10,649 bases of DNA. Origin: Hyphomicrobiales bacterium (GTDB lineage Bacteria; Pseudomonadota; Alphaproteobacteria; Rhizobiales; Xanthobacteraceae). A model generated the notes under the pieces. It ran no database searches. It was not told the DNA's origin and was given only the letters and a program-made list of their open reading frames with translations. Positions 6,542 through 10,649 of this stretch are shown here, one piece after another (within the stretch, counting starts at the first letter, position 1; every line of letters begins with the position of its first letter). The DNA lies in assembly GCA_003133345.1 (NCBI GenBank), contig PKXB01000168.1, positions 1-10,649 of the forward strand, in the 5' to 3' direction. Both the position numbers and the translations under genes were made by a program.

Positions 6542-6932
6542 AACCGTGGCGTCATCCGACGTGGTCGGCTTCGCCGAGGTCACCGGCGACCGCAATCCAA
6601 TTCATTTGTCGGAGCATTTCGCCGCCAAGACGCCGTTCGGCACCCGCATCGCGCACGGCCTCTATACCGCGAGCCTGATCTCGGCGGTGCTCGGCACGCG
6701 GCTGCCGGGACCGGGCGCGGTCTACATCTCGCAGACGTTGAATTTCCGTGCGCCGGTGCGGATCGGCGACACCGTCGAGGTCAGCGTCGCGGTCGTGGAG
6801 TTGCTGCCGAAAAAATTCCGCGCGCGGCTGGCCTGCACTTGCACGGTCGATGGCGAGACCGTGCTCGACGGCGAGGCCTGGGTGAAGGTGCCGTCGCGCG
6901 CCGCCGGCGGCCGCCCGTTGCCGCGGGTGTGA
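6471..6932 (+). CDS. MaoC family hydratase ((R)-specific enoyl-CoA hydratase-like)
   Basis: A cytoplasmic hot-dog-fold protein of 153 residues (GTG 6471) or 151 residues (ATG 6477). Neither start has a strong ribosome site, and the first residues do not decide between them. It carries the hydratase-2 motif FAEVTGDRNPIHLSEHFA (34-51) with the catalytic pair D40 and H45, followed by FGTRIAHGLYTASLIS and the strand FRAPVRIGDTVEV. Enzymes of this type add water to trans-2-enoyl-CoA to give (R)-3-hydroxyacyl-CoA and can feed PHA synthesis or fatty acid and organic acid breakdown. The length is normal for PhaJ-like proteins. It overlaps the MFS gene by 71 nt (65 nt if the ATG is used). The operon suggests that a compound taken up by the transporter is processed through CoA intermediates. 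That is inference. Confidence 0.9.
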   Translation: MTMLTLQTLYFEDLSLGMTERFAKTVASSDVVGFAEVTGDRNPIHLSEHFAAKTPFGTRIAHGLYTASLISAVLGTRLPGPGAVYISQTLNFRAPVRIGDTVEVSVAVVELLPKKFRARLACTCTVDGETVLDGEAWVKVPSRAAGGRPLPRV

Positions 6933-7037
6933 GGCGCCGGCGAAAAAGCCTGGGAAAACCGCGGCAACAGGCACGCGTTAGCGCCTGGCAGGCATGGAAA
7001 TTGCAAATAGATTGGCAGCCATAAAAAGGGGGCCGTC

Positions 7038-7268
7038 ATGCCATTTCCGCAATCCGTCAAAGCTGCCGTATTGCCGCGTTTCGAGCGCTGGACCATCGAT
7101 TGGATCGATGTGTGGGCGTTTTCGCTGGGTGCGATTGCCTTAAGTTTAGCCGCGCTGATCTATTTCGCCGACCGCGATCCGGTCGCGGTGTCATTCGTGC
7201 TCGTTGCCTTTGCCGCAATCATAGGCGTTGTGCTGCGTGAATCCGTGCGGAAGCGCGAGCAAGACTAG
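7038..7268 (+). CDS. Small two-TM membrane protein, hypothetical
   Basis: This 76-residue protein starts at ATG 7038 behind a strong purine run, AAGGGGG (7026-7032). It has a soluble N-terminus with VLPRFERWTIDWIDVW (11-26), two hydrophobic segments (about 26-43 and 49-66) joined by the short loop FADRDPVAV, and a basic tail ESVRKREQD. A helical hairpin in the inner membrane with both ends probably cytoplasmic is expected. I do not recognise the family. It lies 105 nt after the MaoC gene on the same strand and ends 11 nt from the convergent cysteine-rich gene. The good ribosome site and clean TM pattern support it being real. Confidence 0.65.
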   Translation: MPFPQSVKAAVLPRFERWTIDWIDVWAFSLGAIALSLAALIYFADRDPVAVSFVLVAFAAIIGVVLRESVRKREQD

Positions 7269-7279
7269 AAAAACAGCGA

Positions 7280-7657
7280 TCAGCTTCCCGGCGGCGGTGC
7301 AAAGAAGCAGCGCGGCGTGCCGTCCGGCCGCTTGCAGCGCCAATAGGCGCCGTCGGGCGAGGGCAGCGACTGGCTGTAGGGCACGACCTCGTTGACATTT
7401 TCCTGGCGTGTCGGTCCATCCGCCTCGTTGCCGGTCACAGCCACGCCGTAGGTGACCGGACCGCGCAGCGAATAGCCGCCGATGCCTGCTTTGACGGCGT
7501 CGCGCGAGACCACGCCGCAGTCTTCGGCGCCGCAGCACCATTCGCCGGCGGGATTCTTATAGGTCCCGCGGCTGATCCAGACGTCGTGAGCGAGTGCGGC
7601 AAAGCTGAACGCGGACAGAACGAGCACGAGCAGTGAGCGTACCAAGTTTCGCGACAT
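7280..7657 (-). CDS. Secreted five-cysteine protein, hypothetical
   Basis: This 125-residue protein starts at ATG 7657-7655 with an excellent ribosome site (GAGGAGG about 6 nt upstream on the minus strand). A signal peptide is clear: basic MSRNLVR, hydrophobic LLVLVLSAFSFAA, and ALA/H cleavage after residue 23. The mature ~102 residues carry GEWCCGAEDCGV (38-49), with C41, C42 and C47, and YWRCKRPDGTPRCFF (105-119), with C108 and C117. A middle part, EVVPYSQSLPSPDGAYW, links the two. Similar small secreted proteins with a GEWCC...DC motif occur in Bradyrhizobium-like genomes without known function. Cysteine pairing in the periplasm, or metal binding, is possible. It is divergent from the MsrQ-like gene. 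Confidence 0.8.
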   Translation of the reverse strand: MSRNLVRSLLVLVLSAFSFAALAHDVWISRGTYKNPAGEWCCGAEDCGVVSRDAVKAGIGGYSLRGPVTYGVAVTGNEADGPTRQENVNEVVPYSQSLPSPDGAYWRCKRPDGTPRCFFAPPPGS

Positions 7658-7905
7658 CGGTGGCCTCCTCGAATTGGCCCGGCGCGGCGTAACTCAAGGT
7701 TTTTTCTCTGCTCCTCCTTCTCCCTAATTGACTGTCGGCTATTTGTTCGGCTCGGCAGTCTCATTGCGCCCGACCTTGTGATCGGTCGTGACGAATCAAC
7801 GCGAATGAAAAATGTTAGTACGATCTCACATAAACTACGGGTAAAATTATGCAGTGCGGTATAAATGTCATGCGATTGCTGCGGGTCGGAATCTAAGTTC
7901 CATCA
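7658..7905. other. Divergent intergenic region, cysteine-rich gene / MsrQ-like gene
   Basis: These 248 nt are more AT-rich than their surroundings toward the 7906 gene. An inverted repeat pairs gactgtcg (7730-7737) with cggcagtc (7753-7760), 7 of 8 positions complementary. On the plus strand TATAAA at 7860-7865 could be a -10 element for the MsrQ-like gene, but no good -35 lies 17 nt upstream. A pyrimidine-rich run near 7700-7723 reads as purine-rich on the minus strand, and no coding frame follows it. No RNA gene was recognised. Confidence 0.4.
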
Positions 7906-8778
7906 ATGATGAACACATCCTGGCAGCTTTGGCGCGATCGGCGCGGGCAGCTATCGCCGTTGCGCGTCGGCACGTTGGCCTTACTGTTTTTTCCCCTCGC
8001 CAAGGGGCTGATCGATGCGCAGTCGATCGTGCACGGCGCCCGCCCAATCAACGACATGATCCACCGCGCCGGCTTCTGGGCGCTGGTCTTCCTCGGCGTG
8101 ACCCTGGCGGTGACGCCGCTGCGGCGCATCGCGCGCTATGGCAATCTGATCGATGTGCGCCGCATGCTCGGCGTCGGGGCATTTTGCTACATCGCGATGC
8201 ATCTCACGCTGTTCACCGCCAGCCAGATGTTCGACCTCGCCAAGGTGGCGCACGAGATCAGTCATCGCTGGTATCTCATTATTGGCGGCACGGCGTGGCT
8301 CGGCCTGGCGACGCTCGCCGCGACTTCGACCGACGGCATGGTGCGCTGGCTTGGCGCATTGCGCTGGCGGCGGCTGCACAGAATCGTCTATGGCATCGCG
8401 CTGTTGGCGCTGGTTCATTATTTCCAGCAGACCAAGGCCGACGTCACGGTACCCATTTTTGCCGCCAGCCTGTTCCTGTGGCTGATCGCCTACCGGCTGG
8501 TCGCCTGGTGGCAAGACAGCAGCGAATTGTCCACGCTGACGCTGCTGGGGCTGAGCATCGCGGTGTCGGTTGTCACATTGATCGGCGAGGCGGTCGGCAT
8601 CGGCATCGCCTACCACGTTTCGCCGATGCGCGTGCTCGACGTGGTGTTCGATGTTTCCGCCGGCATCAGGCCGGGCTGGCAGGTGCTAGCCGCGGGCCTT
8701 ATCGTGGTCGCGATTGATTTCGTGCGCGGGTGCTGGGCCAAGCGTTCGCCACGCCCGCGCGCCGCCAGCGCGGCCTAA
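7906..8778 (+). CDS. MsrQ/YedZ-like heme-binding membrane protein with C-terminal extension
   Basis: A 290-residue protein of about eight TM segments (near 20-38, 56-72, 88-107, 122-140, 158-175, 180-201, 212-238 and 258-276). Residues ~50-200 match the ferric-reductase-like MsrQ domain: VFLGVTLAVTPLRRI (61-75), DVRRMLGVGAFCYIAMHL (83-100), LAATSTDGMVRWLG (137-150), RRLHRIVYGIALLALVH (155-171). Candidate heme ligands are H99, H158 and H171; H53 is also near the membrane. MsrQ passes quinol electrons to the periplasmic methionine sulfoxide reductase MsrP. No msrP is next to this gene, and the protein is longer than the usual ~200-220 residues, with about 80 extra residues holding two more TMs. 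It may therefore serve another partner. ATG 7906 (followed by a second ATG at 7909) has no clear ribosome site. Confidence 0.8.
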   Translation: MMNTSWQLWRDRRGQLSPLRVGTLALLFFPLAKGLIDAQSIVHGARPINDMIHRAGFWALVFLGVTLAVTPLRRIARYGNLIDVRRMLGVGAFCYIAMHLTLFTASQMFDLAKVAHEISHRWYLIIGGTAWLGLATLAATSTDGMVRWLGALRWRRLHRIVYGIALLALVHYFQQTKADVTVPIFAASLFLWLIAYRLVAWWQDSSELSTLTLLGLSIAVSVVTLIGEAVGIGIAYHVSPMRVLDVVFDVSAGIRPGWQVLAAGLIVVAIDFVRGCWAKRSPRPRAASAA

Positions 8779-8792
8779 AGCTCGCCGCGGCT
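8767..8792. terminator. Possible bidirectional hairpin between convergent genes
   Basis: agcgcggc (8767-8774) and gccgcggct (8784-8792) can pair as a GC-rich stem with one bulged base around a 9-nt loop. It spans the stop of the MsrQ-like gene and touches the stop of the convergent binding-protein gene. No strong T-run follows on either strand, so termination is only a possibility. Confidence 0.25.
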
Positions 8793-9846
8793 ATTTCACG
8801 TCGGCTTTCTTCTGCACCGGGCCGGTCAAAGCTTCGAAGCGCTTGCGCAGATAGGCCACCAGATCAGTATTACTGATGAACGCCGGATAATCGTTGGCAA
8901 GCTTGAGCGAGAACAAAGGCGGCAGTCCGGCCGGCGGCGGCACATCCTTGCGCGGCGACCAGGTGTCGAGCTTGCTCTGCTGCTCTTTTTCCAGGAACCA
9001 GCTCAGGAACAACCGCGCCGCGTTCGGATGCGGCGAGTCCCTGAAGGTGGCGGCAGTCTGCGCCCACACCGGCGTCTTATCGATCTTCGAGAACGAAATC
9101 TCGACCGGCTTGCCGGCGCGCTGCTCGCGCAACGAAAAATTCGGATAGGAGTCGATCGATACCATGTTCTCGCCGGACGCGAGGCTGCGCGACACGCCGG
9201 GGTGGCCCTGGACGAATTGCGCGCCATTGGCCATGTACTTGGTCATCCAATCCCAGCCGTAGCGCTGCAAGACCGTGTAGAACGCAAAAAGCGTGATGTC
9301 GTCGTCGTGCGGATAGCAGGAAATCATCTTGCCCTTGAATTCGGCTTTTAGAAAATCCTTCGCGGATAACGGCGCATCGCCGGGCTTCACCATATCCTTG
9401 TTGTGCGCGTAGGACACCGCGCTGACGAACACGCCGACGTAATAGCCGTCGCGGTCCTTGAACGTCTTGTCGATGGCCTTCCAGCCGGCCGGCTCGAATC
9501 TGGCGAGCACGGCTTCTTTTTTCCACCGGGTATAATCCTGCGCCGTCTGCAGAATGGCGAGATCGGCGTCCAGCTTCTTGCTCTTGATCTGCTGATTGAT
9601 CTTCTCGTTGAGCACGTTGCTGAAGTCGGCGTGGATGGTCACCTTGATGCCGGGATATTTCTGCTCGAAGGCGCGCGCCGGCCCTTCGTAGAGCGAGGCC
9701 GGCCCGCCGCCGTAGATGATGAGCTCTTTCTCGAGCTTCGCCTTTTCGTAAAGCGCGTCCATGCTTTGCGCATGCGCGAGGTTTGCCGCGGCGCAAACGG
9801 CGGCGCCGAGTGAAATAGCCGCAAGGTTGCGAAGATGCCGGTTCAT
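8791..9846 (-). CDS. Extracellular solute-binding protein, family 1 (FbpA/AfuA-type fold)
   Basis: This 351-residue periplasmic protein starts at ATG 9846-9844 with GGAGG about 5 nt upstream on the minus strand. The signal peptide is basic MNRHLRN, a hydrophobic core, and AHA/Q cleavage after residue 26. The mature protein begins MDALYEKAKLEKELIIYGGG, typical of the iron(III)/polyamine-type cluster of ABC binding proteins. It continues with YPGIKVTIHADFSN (64-77), LDADLAILQT (92-101), GYYVGVFVSAVSYAHNK (134-150) and a C-terminal NAARLFLSWFLEKEQQ (275-290). The tandem YY iron site of FbpA is not seen where expected: the region reads SIDSYPNFSLREQRAGKP (230-247). A ligand other than ferric iron is therefore likely. 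No permease or ATPase gene is adjacent in this window. Confidence 0.87.
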   Translation of the reverse strand: MNRHLRNLAAISLGAAVCAAANLAHAQSMDALYEKAKLEKELIIYGGGPASLYEGPARAFEQKYPGIKVTIHADFSNVLNEKINQQIKSKKLDADLAILQTAQDYTRWKKEAVLARFEPAGWKAIDKTFKDRDGYYVGVFVSAVSYAHNKDMVKPGDAPLSAKDFLKAEFKGKMISCYPHDDDITLFAFYTVLQRYGWDWMTKYMANGAQFVQGHPGVSRSLASGENMVSIDSYPNFSLREQRAGKPVEISFSKIDKTPVWAQTAATFRDSPHPNAARLFLSWFLEKEQQSKLDTWSPRKDVPPPAGLPPLFSLKLANDYPAFISNTDLVAYLRKRFEALTGPVQKKADVK

Positions 9847-9870
9847 GTCGCCTCCCGATGAGCTGCTTAT

Positions 9871-9876
9871 TTTATA
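9871..9876 (-). promoter_or_regulatory. Possible -10 element for the binding-protein gene
   Basis: TATAAA on the minus strand (9876-9871) lies about 25 nt upstream of the ATG and before the GGAGG ribosome site, a suitable place for a -10 box. The matching -35 is poor. A TTGACA on the same strand further upstream is about 28 nt from it, too far for a normal spacer. Confidence 0.25.
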
Positions 9877-9913
9877 GATTAAGGGGAATCATGGGATTGC
9901 GCCATGTCAATGT

Positions 9914-9938
9914 GGAACGGGCCGGCGAGGATATGGTT
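9914..9938 (+). promoter_or_regulatory. EcfG-like general stress promoter candidate
   Basis: GGAAC (9914-9918), a 16-nt spacer and GGTT (9935-9938) resemble the alphaproteobacterial EcfG consensus GGAAC-N16/17-CGTT, with one mismatch in the -10 element. The oxidoreductase ATG at 9965 would follow a leader of about 20 nt. This is a visual match only. Confidence 0.35.
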
Positions 9939-9964
9939 ATGTCCGAAACCCTATGGGGGCGCCC

Positions 9965-10543
9965 ATGACGAAAATCGCGATCGTAGTCGGAAATCCGATG
10001 CGCGACAGCTATAGCGAGGCGCTCGGCCAGGCCTATCTGCGCGGCGCCGAAAGCGGCGGGCACGAGGCCAAGCTGTTCCTGCTCGCGTGCATGAATTTCG
10101 ACGCCATCCTGCGCGAGGGCTATCGCCGCGAACAGCCGCTCGAGCCCGACCTGGTGGCCGCGCGCCAGGCTTTGAAGGCCAGCGATCACCTGGTGTTCGT
10201 GTTTCCGCTCTGGTGCGGCGACATGCCGGCGATCATGAAGGGCTTCATCGAGCGCGTGCTGCAACCCGACCTGCTGACGATCCAGGGCAGCCACAACAGG
10301 GCGAGCTGGAGCATCCTCAAAGGCAAATCGGCGCGCATCATCATGACGATGGGTATGCCGGGCTGGTTCTATCGCTGGTACTTCGGCGCGCACGCGCTCA
10401 AATTGTTTAAGCGCAACATCCTGCATTTCACCGGCGTGTCGCCGGTGCGCTCCACCGTCTACGGCATGGTCGTGGGGGTCGGCGACGACAAGCGCAAGCA
10501 ATGGCTGCGCGAGGTCGAGGCGCTCGGGCATCAGGCCCGGTGA
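9965..10543 (+). CDS. Flavodoxin-fold NAD(P)H-dependent oxidoreductase (quinone reductase-like)
   Basis: This 192-residue cytoplasmic protein is of the MdaB/KefF/NQO-like family (flavodoxin_2 fold). The FMN/FAD phosphate loop is KIAIVVGNPMRDSYSEALG (3-21), where NP-x-x-D-S-Y matches the HP-x-x-x-S-x pattern. The signature PLWCGDMPAIMKGFIERV (81-98) follows the DHLVFVF strand. The C-terminal part has GMPGWFYRWYFG (130-141) and FTGVSPVRSTVYG (155-167), as in KefF-type proteins. Such enzymes reduce quinones or other electrophiles by two electrons with NAD(P)H. ATG 9965 gives a start right before the first beta strand. ATG 9953 would add four residues (MGAP) and has no ribosome site. The gene is divergent from the binding-protein gene and preceded by an EcfG-like promoter candidate. 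Confidence 0.88.
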   Translation: MTKIAIVVGNPMRDSYSEALGQAYLRGAESGGHEAKLFLLACMNFDAILREGYRREQPLEPDLVAARQALKASDHLVFVFPLWCGDMPAIMKGFIERVLQPDLLTIQGSHNRASWSILKGKSARIIMTMGMPGWFYRWYFGAHALKLFKRNILHFTGVSPVRSTVYGMVVGVGDDKRKQWLREVEALGHQAR

Positions 10544-10649
10544 ATCTGTTGCCGGTCAAATTTTGCGTTAGGTGATGTGCGCAATCTTTGCTTCTAGAGT
10601 CTTTTTAGATTGATCTGACTCGCGAGAGGGGATTCCCTGGAAGGCTTTT
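10544..10649. other. 3' flank without a recognised gene
   Basis: These 106 nt follow the oxidoreductase stop. An inverted repeat caatct (10582-10587) / agattg (10607-10612) with a 19-nt loop and a small aggg-gatt-ccct dyad (10627-10638) are visible. Neither makes a convincing terminator. No start codon with a ribosome site and a supported frame is evident before the window ends. Confidence 0.4.

Noticed and set aside
6985..7004. sigma54-like tggca...ttgc element upstream of the 76-residue gene
   Set aside because: The spacing between the GG and GC elements is about 4 nt too long for a -24/-12 promoter.
7896..7904. ggaa...ttcc dyad just before the MsrQ-like start as an operator
   Set aside because: The arms are only 4 bp, which is expected by chance at this length.
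7854..8717. Long open frame overlapping the MsrQ-like gene in another frame
   Set aside because: Its translation is low-complexity and Arg/Ala-rich, typical of a shadow frame in GC-rich DNA. The 7906 frame has clear TM and MsrQ motifs.
9905..9912. TTGACA on the minus strand as the -35 of the 9846 gene
   Set aside because: No -10 lies at 16-18 nt; the only TATAAA is about 28 nt away.
1..10649. CRISPR array, tRNA, insertion sequence or prophage genes
   Set aside because: No regularly spaced repeats, cloverleaf-like sequences, transposase or phage proteins were seen on either strand.

Overview
The window reads as chromosomal DNA from a GC-rich alphaproteobacterium, most likely Hyphomicrobiales (Rhizobiales) near the Bradyrhizobium / Rhodopseudomonas / Xanthobacteraceae group. 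The reasons are the strong G/C preference at third codon positions, the gene order secD-secF-DUF498(Mth938)-squalene-synthase-like-trmFO, and a characteristic rhizobial intergenic palindrome at 1606-1654. No phage, transposase, CRISPR, tRNA or rRNA gene is visible. Coding density is high and no stretch longer than 300 bases lacks a gene.

Layout. (a) 1-2527, + strand: the 3' end of secD, then secF, a DUF498/Mth938 (NDUFAF3-like) protein, the palindromic repeat, and a squalene/phytoene-synthase-fold protein that resembles the mitochondrial complex I assembly factor NDUFAF6 and lacks both Asp-rich catalytic motifs. This is a membrane-protein biogenesis cluster. (b) 2530-4197, - strand: trmFO (tRNA m5U54 methyltransferase), a terminator, and a small DUF1127 gene. 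(c) 4474-6932, + strand: a tight block of a secreted ModA-like binding protein, a 12-TM MFS transporter and a MaoC-type hydratase that overlaps the MFS gene by 71 nt. (d) 7038-7268: a small two-TM membrane protein (+). (e) 7280-7657, - strand: a secreted five-cysteine protein. (f) 7906-8778, + strand: an MsrQ-like heme membrane protein with a C-terminal extension and no MsrP beside it. (g) 8791-9846, - strand: an orphan family-1 extracellular binding protein. (h) 9965-10543, + strand: a flavodoxin-fold NAD(P)H oxidoreductase, divergent from (g), with an EcfG-like promoter candidate. The last 106 nt hold no recognised gene.

Most of this is housekeeping or ordinary accessory content. The two arrangements most worth a second look are the tandem of bacterial NDUFAF3- and NDUFAF6-like genes behind secDF, separated by a structured repeat, and the binding-protein/MFS/hydratase block, where an ABC-type binding protein sits beside an MFS carrier rather than ABC subunits. 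I found no convincing evidence of a wholly new defence or mobile system.
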